From Incurvaria masculella (taxonomy: Eukaryota > Arthropoda > Insecta > Lepidoptera > Incurvariidae), in NCBI GenBank assembly GCA_946894095.1, contig OX335642.1, forward strand, positions 29,461,021-29,525,020: 64,000 nucleotides of DNA, given 5' to 3'. The notes below the pieces were generated by a model. It was not told the origin of the DNA and ran no database searches. It was given only the letters and a program-made list of their open reading frames with translations. The translations under genes and the position numbers were made by a program. Within the stretch, counting starts at the first letter, position 1, and each line of letters starts with the position of its first letter. Positions 50,901 to 62,650 of the stretch are shown here, piece after piece.

Positions 50901-51204
50901 CAGGGTCGCTAGTAATGTAATATTGTCTTAGTTTCCATTTATTTTGTTCTGATTATTTCTGACCATACTTTCCAGGATCCCGACGTCAGTGCCAACGTGG
51001 GCACTGAAGATGAAATACGAAGTGATGTACCAACCCGACAACTTCCTTCGCTCCAAGTACACCAACCTGCTGGGCTCCACCACGTTGGAGGACGGCGGCC
51101 ACTTCGCGGCATTCGAGCTGCCGGCTGTGATGGCTGAGGATGTGTTCCTTGCTGTGGGGAAGTTTATTGAGTTCCACAACAGTAATCTCAAGACTGAGCT
51201 GTGA
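44987..51204 (+). CDS. JHEH: JHEH-like C, third coding exon broken by a transposon
   Basis: Five coding exons: 44987-45178, 46017-46409, 47708-48218, 48765-48999, 50976-51204 (stop TGA). The ATG at 44987 begins MAKKLLLALVVLAAAAAIYV, a membrane anchor, then a cysteine-rich linker (NCSCCNPPKPP) before the QWWGP motif. Present are HGWPG, nucleophile Asp in GGDWGT, MRLY, Glu in KYEVMYQP and His in GGHFAAFE. Two oddities stand out. First, exon 3 is 511 bases against 349 in A and B; the excess is a 159-bp TIR element plus a 3-bp duplication, and it brings an in-frame stop (TAG ending 47956). Without it the exon would be 349 bases and the protein 465 residues, the family norm. Second, the block matching SGYMHIQ reads TPLVHIQ, so one of the two usual proton-donor tyrosines is gone. 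It is either a recent pseudogene or an allele carrying a polymorphic insertion. Confidence 0.85.
45650..45915 (+). repeat. SINE body copy
   Basis: ATTCCACGTAAAACTATAG, then GGAGCAATGAAAATTG, CCCGTGTTTTCCACC and GGCAGGTCCTGGCATGGCAA. The head is missing. Lies in JHEH-C intron 1. Confidence 0.6.
47899..48057. mobile_element. 159-bp MITE inside JHEH-C exon 3
   Basis: TAA flanks both sides (47896-47898 and 48058-48060). Inverted ends are GCCCCGGTTGCACGAA on the left and GGCCCGAGTGCACGAA read from the right, with a second inverted pair CAAACACGTC / GACGTGTTTG inside. A TWA duplication and G/GGCC-type ends suit PIF/Harbinger MITEs. It carries no coding capacity. Confidence 0.85.
49190..50700 (+). 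mobile_element. 5'-truncated Jockey/CR1-type LINE in JHEH-C intron 4
   Basis: The upstream frame carries HTYGIFCDLSKTFDCVNHEI and the downstream frame (49436-50416) carries GVPQGSILGPLLFLIYVND, then MFADDISLVL, the reverse transcriptase active-site box, then WKPHIDLLAGKL. They are separated by a frameshift near 49400-49440: YLENRAQICCVNG reads in another frame there. The 3' end is AATAAAAAATAATAAAAAAA-like at about 50680. Same strand as the gene, confined to the intron. Too broken to move by itself. Confidence 0.85.
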
Positions 51205-52411
51205 TTGTCTTGAACATATTATTAAATGTTGATTTGTTGTTTGTTGTTTAAACTAATAACTATAATACCTTTTTCGAAATGCCATAGTTTTGAAGAAACC
51301 TAATTTAGTAGCTAAACCAAATGGCGACCTGACACATGACCTTAACCGCCGACCAACAACTATTTATCTACAAGGCGCAGGAAAATTACTGTGTGGAACG
51401 GATCAGCAAAGCACCTGCTTGGTATTTCAGGATTTGGAGACCCTCAACTCAGAACGGACCTGCCTGGCATGCAGAGGTCTCGGTTAAAATCCTCGTCCAT
51501 AATACATATAAAAGTTGCGTATACATAAAAAAGTTACTTTTGAGATTACCGCGGTCATTAAACATGTTTGAAAAATGTTACGGTTTTCGGAGAATGCCTC
51601 CTTCCGCCGCGTGAAAAGCTATAACATTTTTCAAACATACATAAAAAAGATTTACACATAATCGATAAAACTAGTCAACCAGGTTGATATGAATCAACTG
51701 CTGGGTTCCTAATTAGGTTCCCAATAATTATTACCGAACATAATTGATCGAACGATATTTTAAAATATGTTATCATGTTCTAGGATTTCGTAGTATACAG
51801 GTTGAATTTTTCAGGTTGAAGTTTGATTTTCAGCATATACCTACATTGAAATATTTGAAATAAAAATAACAAATTTTGTGAATATATTTTTTTTGTATTT
51901 TTTTTCTTTTTTAGTATTTTTTACTTTTATGTATTTTTCATAATATTAATTATTGTAAAAAGGTCATAACCACAAAACAAAGCCATTAAATAAATAATTC
52001 ATTGAGTTAAAGCCAGGGAGTAAACATTATTTGATGTTGTTTTATTTTTCACTAAATAATTAGCTTAACTGTTATTATGATACTTTTGAGAAAACCGCGG
52101 TCGTTAGACATGTTTGAAAAATGTTACGGCTTTTGAGAATGTCTTTTGAGAATGTCGCGTGAAAAGCCGTAACATTTTTCAAACATCTTAAACTGTTATT
52201 AGCTACCTACAACTACTACTACAACCTACAACTAAAAAGTATTTAATCGAAAATCATAAAAACTATTCAAGTCACTTATTTATTAGGATAACTAAAAGTA
52301 CAACATATATTAATGGGTCTAGTTCTGAAAAGAACTTTTTGAATGCGTTTAGTTACCTACTGAACTAATTATCATCAAGCGACAAAATATTATCAAGCGA
52401 CAATTTCTTAA
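51205..52411. other. JHEH-C 3' flank with two palindromic hairpins
   Basis: No gene. 51547-51637 and 52095-52186 are two copies of one imperfect palindrome whose arms are ATGTTTGAAAAATGTTACGG and its complement. Both begin CCGCGGTC. A candidate poly(A) signal is not obvious directly after the stop. Confidence 0.6.
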
Positions 52412-52953
52412 GGTGGCCCAACCCGACGCGCTTAACTCATTCGCGGGCACGGTACAAAACCGTGTTGTTGCGCTCTGGGACCTTATCTGTTTCAAAGAAT
52501 AAGACAGGCTCCGTGATGAGGAAGATGCAACATGTCCACAAAAAAGACAATGTGCATAGTGTATGATTTGGTAAGATTTACGAAAATTTTAATTTCAAAA
52601 CGACTTATAGCTAAACGTAAACCATGACCGCTGTAGTCAAAAATCTAACAAAAACCAAATAGATCATAAATCTTGATTAAATAAGCTATGTCTGATGACT
52701 TATCTTTTTACGATGTTCTTACTTTATCATTGCGTAATCCACCTCCAAACTTATTGTATAAAACGCGCAAAAAATTCGAACTTTCGGACCTTATAACTTG
52801 GAAACCAAACACAATTTCACAATGCCAATGGTCTTCAGACATCTAGTTCGATCAAATAAAGCTATTTAGAGCAAAATTTTAGATCTTTGACAAGAAATAT
52901 GGGCGTGATCTTCTTTCCCCTTTTGTATGGGGAGATGAGCGGGATGGGCCACC
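52412..52953 (-). mobile_element. 542-bp MITE with TTAA target duplication, second copy
   Basis: TTAA at 52408-52411 and 52954-52957. Same length and sequence family as 8705-9246 but inverted. Ends are GGTGGCCCAACCCG and ATGGGCCACC. Confidence 0.85.
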
Positions 52954-53264
52954 TTAAATTCCGCACACGGCTGCTGCGTAGGGAGCCGACTGTACCTCTG
53001 TGTGACGCCTACAAACTCCAAAACGCAAAGTTGGCCGAGCGGAGTTTTTTCTAATTTTTAAACTCATGATATCTTTCGAATGAAATGTCCGAATCGAATA
53101 ATTCAAAAAGTAATATAAAGGTATTGAAACAGTCTTAAATAATAATTTATTTATTTTGATAAGGATTAATATCTAGGTACAAATTAAGAGCCTTTTCTAG
53201 CGGCGGTATTTAAATTTCCTTCCCTCAGAGGGGAACGCAGCAAGCGTTATGGGGGCCTTCCCGC

Positions 53265-53320
53265 ACTCGGTGCCCATGGATGAGATTTTTTATCTCGTCT
53301 CATGGGCACCAGGGTTGTCG
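53265..53320. other. GC-rich hairpin
   Basis: GGTGCCCATGGATGAGAT at 53269-53286 pairs with ATCTCGTCTCATGGGCACC at 53292-53310. It lies in a GC-rich island (53215-53370) in AT-rich DNA, perhaps a retroelement leader. Function unknown. Confidence 0.5.
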
Positions 53321-56198
53321 GGGGCCCCCGGTACTGCTGCAATCCCGTCTCGACTGCTCCTGGACGGTTTTTATTTTAGCTAGTACGTATTTAATTCTTG
53401 TTTTTGATATAGTTTTTATTGAATGAAATATAAAAAAATACAAGTATTTTAAAATAAATACACACTTATTGTGGCATAACTATAATAGTTAGATGTATGC
53501 TGTCGCGACATTTTTTGTATATAATAATGTGTTCTATAAAATTGTATTACATCATTTTGTTCTATCGTGAATAGTTTTCGCAGCGCACGCGATGTAAGGA
53601 ACATTCTTGGTAATTTTTTTGCACCTTGCAACAATTTCTGCGAAATAATGTTGTACGGCAGACTAAAGGAAACTGTTGATTTTTAATAAACTGATTAAAA
53701 TTTTCAAGTATTCACACATTACCCGTACCTTCACTAATTACATTATCATTTCGTAATGTGATTTTTAACTAAGTTAGAGGGCCAATTCAAGTATCTGAGT
53801 CTAGACAATTCTTGAGGTAGAATTCTGTACGGGACGCCGCCACCGCTACGCTGCTGGGTCAATCTGTTTGCATTAACGCCTGGCGACCTTGGGTCACATA
53901 ATCATCTCGATACGGAATGCAAAGTTCAAGGGAAATAGTACGAAATCCAGAAATATTCCGTACAATATAATAATATACATACATAATAATAGGCTCTCTC
54001 TCTCTTTGCATGGCTTAAAACTGAATAAATATTCACAAAATGCTTTTTTTTCTCACGTATTTTTGTCATTGTACTAATTAACTAACACAAATTAATAATA
54101 ATTAATTAAATAAAAATAAAAATAATTAAGTCACAAAATAAAAGTGTGTCATTTTTTTAAATGTCTGCCAATAAAAACCTATCGAACCTAATCAAACAAT
54201 TTCACGAGAACCGGTTGAGAAATGCGACCTGTACAGGAGAACAGCTTGACAGCTGGACAGACATACAAAATCATTTTTGCCAATGCTTCGCTCGGTCAGT
54301 TAAGTTGTTGATTAATATTATGTTGTATGTGTAATAGTTATGTGCTCACTAATTAAACAACATAATACGAGTCTGTCTTTTTGAACATTTGAAATTTTAG
54401 AGCATTTCTCAAAACTTTCAAAAACTAGCCCGACTAATAAATTTTGTATAATTCTTGGACCAGCTAACAAAATTAACGAAAGTCGGGTGAGAAACGCAAC
54501 AGAGGCGGACGCGTAAGTATTTTTGCCCAAAATGAAATGGAGATCTGCTCGAGTTTCGCTCTTCGCTCGGTCAAAACGTTAAATTTGAATATAGTTTCAC
54601 ATATAAGCCCAACAATATTTTCTGATTTCTGTAAGCTCAAATACACAAACTTATACACTCAAATAGACAACCTTAAAGCTAGGTTTCGTTACGAAATAAA
54701 TTGGATGTTGCAAATATGTAAGCTTGCTTGATAGACCAAGCTCCCATTGCATAAAATCTTACCTCACTCGATTTCTCTACAGATGTGTATTGCAGTGAAA
54801 GAAAACACTTGGAAACATCGGTTCATAACAGGTTGCCATTCCGTAACCTGGTAAAACCATGTTTTTTTTCGGGTTTAAAACCTCTATGTTGACCCAAAAT
54901 TATCTCATAAGATTTCACATAGAAAAGTATATGCAGTGAAAGATATGCCTTAGGAAATGAGAACCCGCACAGGTTGCCTCCCCCCACCCTGGAAGGTTCC
55001 ATGGTCAGCCAAGTTTAATGAGGCCAAAAAATGGGGTCATTTACCTCATTTGATTTCTCGATGAAATTTGTGCAGAACGATAGGTCGAAATGTGCCATTG
55101 ATAAAAATATAAGGTTGCCTGTCATCAGCCTGGTAAAACCCTGTTGTCAGCCGCCTCAAAGGAAACGAAGAAAAATCTTCGGTTTGAGAAAATCTCATGT
55201 AGTCGCTAAATTCAGGGGGGCAATCAGTCCCAATCATGGTATCAAGATAAAATCCATACCCTGACATTCCTGCGCCTCGTTTATTTTGGCAAAAAAGGGT
55301 ACAGGGGTCGACTATGGACTTATTAGTTTTTTGTATTCAATAATAAAAAAAATCATTTTATCGTTTAGAACAGACGTAAAATGAGTACCACCAACCATGA
55401 CATAAGTCGAAACCTATACGCACTGACATTTGCACACATTATATGTTTTGAAATAATGAGAGTAAAATAGTCAAATGTTTGTCTTTCCATTCGCACAGAT
55501 GTATGATGCCGTTTAGATTCGTGCCCTATGTAATGACATTTTTGAGCTTCATGTTTATTGAAACAGTAGAGTAAATGAGTAAACTGTGTCAATTGGTTGT
55601 TATCCTGCCTGTTTGCATGAATAGGTATAAAGAAAAACGTACGCTGCCGCGGAGATGCATCAAGGTATGACGAGTGCCAGTCGTGATTTTAAGTCAAATG
55701 AATCGCACTGATGTAGTGACAGCCATACATATATATTTTACTTTACTTTAATTTACTTGACTAGTCTGGTTGTTTGAATTTAAATAAATATTCATAATGC
55801 CGCTCAGTTTCTAAGTATTAGGAGTGCTATTCGTGATATAACGTAAAAAACCTACACTCTGGAATATAATATTCTCAAACAGTTAGTAAGTGACCTTAGT
55901 CCGTGGTCCTTAGAAAAGTTAATGTAAATGTGGATTAGAGAATCAACGTTTGCTGGGGGTTTTCACTTCAGGTGACCAGCCAGTTGAGCCAGTTGATCCA
56001 GCCAACCAGAACCAGTGCAATTGTGCTACTGTTGTTCGGTTTATGTTTTTGTTGTTATTTTTTTTATTTAATAAACAAATTTTATTTCATTCTTTCTTAA
56101 TCACGCCATTAAAAGATAAATCTATTCGTCATCAGTTGAATCTAGACTACTATCTGATTCAGTTTTTCTTTAATAATATTTTTATTTTTCTTAAATAA

Positions 56199-57840
56199 TA
56201 ATTTCAAAATCGAGGGAGCGGATGGGGTTGTCATTGCAAGAAATCCGGATATACTTCAGGCAATGGAAGAATTTTATGTCGAATTGTACTCCGCAGCAAT
56301 TCCTACCCGATCCCAATCAAACCAGTCGAATCTGATAGGCGTGCGCCGCCCACTAGACACTTCACCGATGATCTGCAGGAGATTAGTGTCTATGAGATAA
56401 AGGCTGCTTTGAAAGGAGTTAAAAAACCCCAAGGCTCCGGGTGATGATAACGACGGAACTGTTAAAGGCTGTCAGAAGACCCATCTTGAAGGAACTGCAA
56501 AGACTGTTCAATGCAGAATATTTTGAAAACTTACGGTTTTCCGGTGTGCAATGCCGTGCTTGGCCGACATGTTTGGCCCCTTCGTCGCCCGGAGTTACGT
56601 CTGACAGCCCGGCTCGTCAAACAGTAACTGGCGGGCGTCGGCTGCGAAGATTGTAGGTGTGGGTAGGTTTGGCCTGCCTCGTGGATGCGGGTAGGTTGTC
56701 AATTTGCTGCACCATAGACATATAGGGCTCCGTGCACACATAGCTAACGGTGTCAGCTGGTGCCACTGTGACGTGTGCGCCCTTCGGTCTATGCTGAGCA
56801 AGAAGAGGAGTCCAAGACGGCGAGAGTCTGATACTGTCGTCCCTGTTGATCTTTGCATATCTGGAGATTTCAATGGATTCTCGAACCAAGCATTCTATGG
56901 TGCAGCAAATTGACAACCTACCCGCATCCACGAGGCAGCCCGAACCTAACCACACCTACAATCTTCGCAGCCGACGCCCGCCAGTTACCGTTTGAGGAGC
57001 CGGGCTGTCAGACGTGACTCCGGGGCAACTAACTGGCCCTGACGATGCTTCCGTCGTGGGAGGCGAAACATGTCGGCCAAGCACGGCATTGCACACCGGA
57101 AAACCGTAAGTTTTCAAAACATTATGTACAGCGACGGTGTAAATCTAAGAACATATGTTCAATGCAGTTCTCGAAAATGGTGTCGTTCCGGCTGCATGGC
57201 AAAATAGTGTCGTCGTGCTTTAGGACGAATAGGGCGAAGTTGAAAAACGATCAACCTATCTCACTTCTAAGCCACCTGTACAAGGTATTTTCAAGAGTCA
57301 TACGAGTCGGCTGACAGAAAGGCTGGATCAGTACCAGCCCCGTGAGCCAGCTGGTTTTAGAATAGGATACGGCACAATGGAGCATATATTTACTGTGTGA
57401 CAAAAGTGCAGAAGTGCGAGGAGTACAACAAGCCGCTCTTCCTAGCCTTCGTGGACTACGAGAAGGCGTTTGATTCAGTTGAAAACTCCCTCCTGAGGTG
57501 CAGAATCGCTACATCGAGGTATCGTAAATCTGTATCGGTCCGCGAAGATTACTGTGAGGCTCTATGAAAATATCCAATCCATCCACCTTGGTAAAGGCGT
57601 AAGGGGTATGTGATCTCACCCAAGCTCTTCGCCAATGCATTGGAAGATGTGTTCAAGATGCTTGAATGAGACAAGATGGGTATCAACGTTAATGGAGATT
57701 TTCTCAGCCATCTTCGCTTCGCCGATGACTCTGTTCTTCTGTCGAATTCCCGAGTTCAGCTTCAGACCATGCTGGAAGACCTTTATAAATCATTGATATA
57801 AAATCGTTATCGACAGAGAAGTGATCGAACAGGTTGAAGA
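56199..57840 (+). pseudogene. RTE-type LINE fragment, plus-strand half of inner palindrome
   Basis: Short frames recall an RTE-clade reverse transcriptase: a FVDYEKAFDSVENS block near 57448-57490 and RFADDSVLLSNS near 57715-57750. Interrupted by stops and by a nested foldback element at 56517-57123. Pairs with the minus fragment at 57855-58655, with a turn of about 20 bases near 57836-57858. Confidence 0.75.
56517..57123. mobile_element. Foldback element nested in the RTE fragment
   Basis: Arms of about 190 bases: AATATTTTGAAAACTTACGG at the left end against the same word with one change read from the right end. Complementarity continues to CAATTTGCTGCACCATAG and its partner near 56898. A 12-bp word TGTTCAATGCAG occurs at 56505-56516 and again at 57156-57167, 32 bases beyond the right arm. 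The insertion duplicated the target or carried an extra 32 bases. Confidence 0.75.
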
Positions 57841-57854
57841 GAGATATACGTACT

Positions 57855-59060
57855 CTTTAACCTGTTCGATCACTTCTCTGTCGATAACGATTTGTCCTTC
57901 CGTCATGCCCTCGGTCGCCATGACCTTTGTTTTGTCCCGGTTCATCTTCAGACCTACCTTTACCAATACTTTATAAAGGTCTGCCTGGTCTGAAACTGAG
58001 CTCGGGAATTCGACAAAAGAACAAAGTCATCGGCGAAGCGAAGATCAGTGAGAAAATCTCCAGTAACGTTGATACCCATGTTGTCCCATTCAAGCGTCTT
58101 GAACACATCTTCCAATGCATTGGCGAAGAGCTTGGGTGAGATCACATACCCCTTACGCCTTTACCAAGGAGGATGGATTAGAAATTTAATGGAGATTCAC
58201 AGTGATGGTCGCGGACCGATACACATTTACGATACCACGATGTAGCGATTCTGCACCTCAGGAGGGAGTTTTCGACTGAGTCGAAAGCCTTCTCGTAGTC
58301 CACGAAGTCTAGGAAGAGCGGCTTGTTGTACTCCTCGCACTTCAGCACCTTTTGTCTCACAGTAAATATATGATCCATTGTGCCGTATCCTTTTCTAAAC
58401 CTAGCTGGCTCATGAGGCTGGTACCAATCCAGCCTTTCTGTCAGCCGACCAAGAGGCTGACTTTCCGAGAGGCAGCGTTTATCTCATACACACTAAGCTC
58501 CGGCGGCGCACGCCTATCAGATTCGACTGGTTTGCTTGGGCTAGGGGTAGGAATTGCTGCGGAGTACAATTCGACATAAAATTCTTCCATTGCCTGAAGT
58601 ATATCCGGATTTCTTGCAGTGAAACCCCATTCGCTCGCTCGATTTTTGAAATTTGTTTGCGCCGGTAGAAAAGGAACAGACAAATACTTAACTGCCTCGA
58701 TTTTCTGTTATAATGCGCTCAACCACCAACCAACTTCATATTCTCTCGGCGAATATCACGGCGAATGGACTTACTGATGGTCTTGTTGAGGTTTTTGTGC
58801 ACGAGACACTACTGCGGATCTCCCGGTTTCATATTTCGTCGTGTTTCCAGAAGCCTCAACGTCTCTGCTGATAACTTACTGCGGTCTGCATGTCGACTTT
58901 TGCTGAAGTGCTTTTCTGCAGTGTCCGTTAGTGAGGATACGAAGCTCGTATATGCCTTGTCGATGTCGGCATCCTCATCGCGTGGCGCTAAGCATCCTCG
59001 AGTTTGGATTCGAAATAGAGCATCTGGTCTGGTATGTTTAGCTTAGCCAGTGGTTTGTGG
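57855..59060 (-). pseudogene. RTE-type LINE fragment, minus-strand half
   Basis: Minus-strand frames read KPLFLDFVDYEKAFDSVENS (58260-58345) and DLRFADDFVLLSNS (58000-58060), typical of RTE-clade reverse transcriptase. 57855-58655 pairs with the plus fragment. 58656-59060 continues upstream in the same element without a partner. Stops and frameshifts show it is dead. Confidence 0.75.
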
Positions 59061-60830
59061 ATGAGTTTAGATTTGGAGAAATTTAATTAAAGTCCAGCCT
59101 TATTCTAAGACACTAACTAATTCATTGTTCCGATACCGGAATTTTTATATTTATACTTGGGAATTTACACGTACTCTCGAATTGTTCGAAATATGGATTT
59201 ACAGTGACCATCGCCATTTGGCTTATAACTGCATAGAGTAAGCTCGCTAGCTAGGAAATGTATTATGCAGCTCAGCAGGTTTACGCTGATTGTGACTACA
59301 CATCTGCCTTAAAAGACAAAGAAAAAGCGAAGGCATTTAATATAATATAGTTAAATAGAACGTGAGCCGTTTTCGCCTCGCTGAATGGTCCATAGGAATT
59401 TTATGTTTGTGTACGACATATGATAGCAGGTGATACCATTAATTTTAGTATTAAATATATAATAATAAGAAAAACTTAACCAGATGGTAGTCTAGATTCA
59501 ACTGATGACGAATAGATTTATCTTTTAATGGCGTGATAAAGAAAGAAAGAAATGAAATTTGTTTATTAAATAAAAAAATAACAACAAAAACATAAACCGA
59601 ACAACAGTAGCACAATTGCACTGGTTCTGGTTGGCTGGATCAACTGGCTCAACTGGCTGGTCACCTGAAGTGAAAACCCCCAGCAAACGTTGCTTCTCTT
59701 ATCCACATTTACATAATCTTTTCTAAGGACCACGGACTAAGGTAATACTTAGAAACTGAGCGGCATTATGAATATTTATTTAAAAACAAACAACCAGACT
59801 AGTCAAGTAAATTAAAGTAAAGTAAAATATATATGCATGGTCACTACATCAGTGCGATTCATTTGACTTAAAATCACGACTGGCACTCGTCATACCCTGA
59901 TGCATCTCCGCGGCAGCGTACGTTTTTCTTTATACCTATACATGCAAACAGGCAGAATAACAACCAATTGACACAGTTTACTCATTTACTCTACTGTTTC
60001 AATAAACATGAAGCTCAAAAATGTCATTACATAGGGCACGAATCTAAACGGCATCATACATCTGTGCGAATGGAAAGACAAACATTTGAATATTTTACCC
60101 TCATTATTTCAAAACATATAATGTGTGCAAATGTCAGTGCGTATAGGTTTCGACTTATGTCATGGTTGGTGGTACTCATTTTACGTCTGTTCTAAACGAT
60201 AACATGTTTTTTTTTCATTATTGAATACAAAAAACTAATAAGTCCATAGTCGACCCCTGTACCCTTTTTTGCCAAAATAAACGAGGCGCAGGAATGTCAG
60301 GGTATGGATTTTATCTTGATACCATGATTGGGACTGATTGCCCCCCTGAATTTAGCGACTGCATGAGATTTTCTCAAACCGAAATTTTTTCTTCGTTTCC
60401 TTTGAGGCGGCTGACAACAGGGTTTTACCAGGCTGATGATAGGCAACCTTATATTTTTATCAATGGCACATTTCGACCTATCGTTCTGCACAAATTTCAT
60501 CGAGAAATCAAATGAGGTAAATGACCCCATTTTTTGGCCTCATTAAACTTGGCTGACCATGGAACCTTCCAGGGTAGGGGGAGGCAACCTGTGCGGGTTC
60601 TCATCTCCTAAGGTATATCTTTCACTGCATATACTTTTCTATGTGAAATCTTATGAGATAATTTTGGGTCAAAATAGAGGTTTTAAACCCGAAAAAAAAC
60701 ATGGTTTTACCAGGTTACGGAATGGCAACCTGTTATGAACCGATGTTTCCAAGTGTTTTCTTTCACTGCAATACACGTCTGTAGAGAAATCGAGTGAGGT
60801 AAGATTTTATGCAATGGGAGCTTGGTCTAT

Positions 60831-61069
60831 GATGTTTTATCGCAATACAGTAAGATATTGGAACAAACAAAATAAAATATAGTTATGCAAGAAAAAAAAA
60901 ATGGTATATCAGCTATGAAGAAGCATCGTCATTCATATAAAAATAAATTGACGGGTACACGAGCAATTGACGTCACGACTATATCCAGCAATATCTGGCA
61001 ACACAAGTTACAACAATCGGGAGAAGTATGCTGAAGTAGACGTGATGTGTCAGACGCTATAGACTGCGC
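60831..61069. other. Short spacer before the JHEH-D leader
   Basis: AT-rich. Nothing recognised. Confidence 0.4.
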
Positions 61070-61296
61070 TATCTGGTTTAGCATATTATATCGTCTGGAC
61101 GGTGCTTAACAAATACATTGTTATCGATTTCTTAAAATAACTGAATGACGTGGTGATCCCCTGTACCGGCACCAGCGTGCTGACAGTGAGTGAGGCGTCA
61201 TCGAGCCGACAGGACGCGGTTGCCTGGGCTGGCTCTTAGTCTAGATATTTTGGGAAGGAATTACATTTAGTGACAATCTGATAGTGATAAATCGAG
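61070..61296 (+). other. Probable promoter region and noncoding leader of JHEH-D
   Basis: Homologous to 42400-42481 plus 43312-43449 upstream of JHEH-C, with the empty insertion site GTACCGGCA at 61163-61171. It ends at a splice donor GTGAGC at 61297. Conservation of noncoding sequence up to a donor suggests a functional 5' exon. The exact start is unknown. Confidence 0.4.
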
Positions 61297-61857
61297 GTGA
61301 GCACGTTATTATACATTTTATCTTGGTTTTTATGGTTGTTTTAGCGACAATTATTTACTCGTATCCATGGTTTTTTAATCTAGTCAATGTGCTGAGTCTA
61401 TGAAATAAGAACCGGTACAATATTAGGGTACCGTACACAATCCCTTTTTAATCCAAGGAAATAATTCCAAATAATAACATCGGAATCAATTGCTCCCCAT
61501 AAATAAATACATCACTTAGATACTGGTTACGTTACAGATAGATAGGTACAGAATCTTTATAAAAACAATGCCTTGGCCACAAAATGAGTAATAGTGCTGT
61601 GAGCGACGCCATTCGGCAACAACTAGTATATAGCTATATAACTATATAACTACATAGCATACATAGTAGGTATACCGGTCGGAGGTTTTGCCGCACTGTC
61701 AATAAACGCTAGCAATTTACATTATATAAAAAGGAATAATAATATATTTATACGTCTATGAAAGAAAAATGTTCATTTTAAAAGCGGAGCTGAAGATTGA
61801 GTAAACTGTTCCCGAAAAATGCCTAAATTTTTCGAATTCCAAATTAATATGGAGATG

Positions 61858-61985
61858 CGACCGTGCTCGTAAAGGGAAGGTCTTGGCATGGCACTTAAAT
61901 CGATGCTTAAATACTTCGGGAACGTGGTGTTTGGGCTAATATCATGACACTAGATGTGTTATTTATGTCCTATTCCAGAAACAAT
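61858..61985 (+). repeat. SINE tail fragment
   Basis: CCGTGCTCGTAAAGGGAAGG, GGCATGGCAC, TTCGGGAACGTGGTGTTTGG and GCTAATATCATGACA match the SINE tail. Orthologous by position to the tail at 43935-44065 in the C leader intron, so it predates the C/D duplication. Confidence 0.6.
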
Positions 61986-62650
61986 ATGTACATGTTGATT
62001 TTTTATCTAGACGAGGTGCATTTTTAATCGAGAGATATGAAGTAGGTATGATCACAATCAAGCGTTAATAACATGTTTTCCAATTACAAATCTGATGACT
62101 TCAATTATCGCAGAATATGTCGATTCAAGCTTACTATGTACCTAACGCTTGAAATTCAAAGTAAAACTTCTTCTCCTCTCCCCCTCAATAATAAAAACCG
62201 GAATGTTCAACCTTGAATTTCGAGCGTCAACATTCAACTCATAATAATAATGATGGGCAACGATGTAATTCTTGAGTAAAAAGAGTGAGCGTGTTAAAAA
62301 ACTGAGATTAAAGTTTAGATATTCATAGATCTTTTAACGTTATTATGCAGGTAACTAAAACATTGAGATTAATAAGTATATTTTTAATTTTTCGTGAACA
62401 GATAAGCGATTGATAAAATTAGTTGCATTATTTTTTGCAACAATTTTGAAAATTAGTTAACATGTAGTGGTTCAAATGTCATATGAAAAAGCACCTGGCC
62501 GACTGGCATTGCTTTCACAGCCCCCGTAAAAGTTCGTAATCCCATTGGGGCATGATTGGGGCATGAATCCCATGGGGGCTGAGAATCTGGTGTTCTCCAT
62601 ATGTCTAGACAAACAAACACGTACCTTATAGCGTTTAACCGTGTTCTAGA

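Larger units (their letters stand above)
54731..60830. repeat. 6.1-kb palindrome with ~1.4-kb inverted arms
   Basis: The left arm (54731 to about 56190) and right arm (about 59460 to 60830) are reverse complements from the outermost ATAGACCAAGCTCCCATTGC inward. Differences are scattered single bases plus an indel of roughly 85 bases near 55825-55910. There is no long reading frame in the arms. No clear target duplication is visible at the outer edges. The centre consists of two inverted RTE-type LINE pieces (separate entries). Confidence 0.9.

Noticed and set aside
55046..55267. Conserved small protein, because the frame recurs at 60294-60515
   Set aside because: The recurrence is explained by the palindrome arms, which are alike in noncoding parts too.
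54731..60830. Assembly artefact (mirrored contig)
   Set aside because: The arms differ by scattered substitutions and an indel, and the inner halves differ by a nested insertion. A pure artefact would be identical, though long reads should still confirm.
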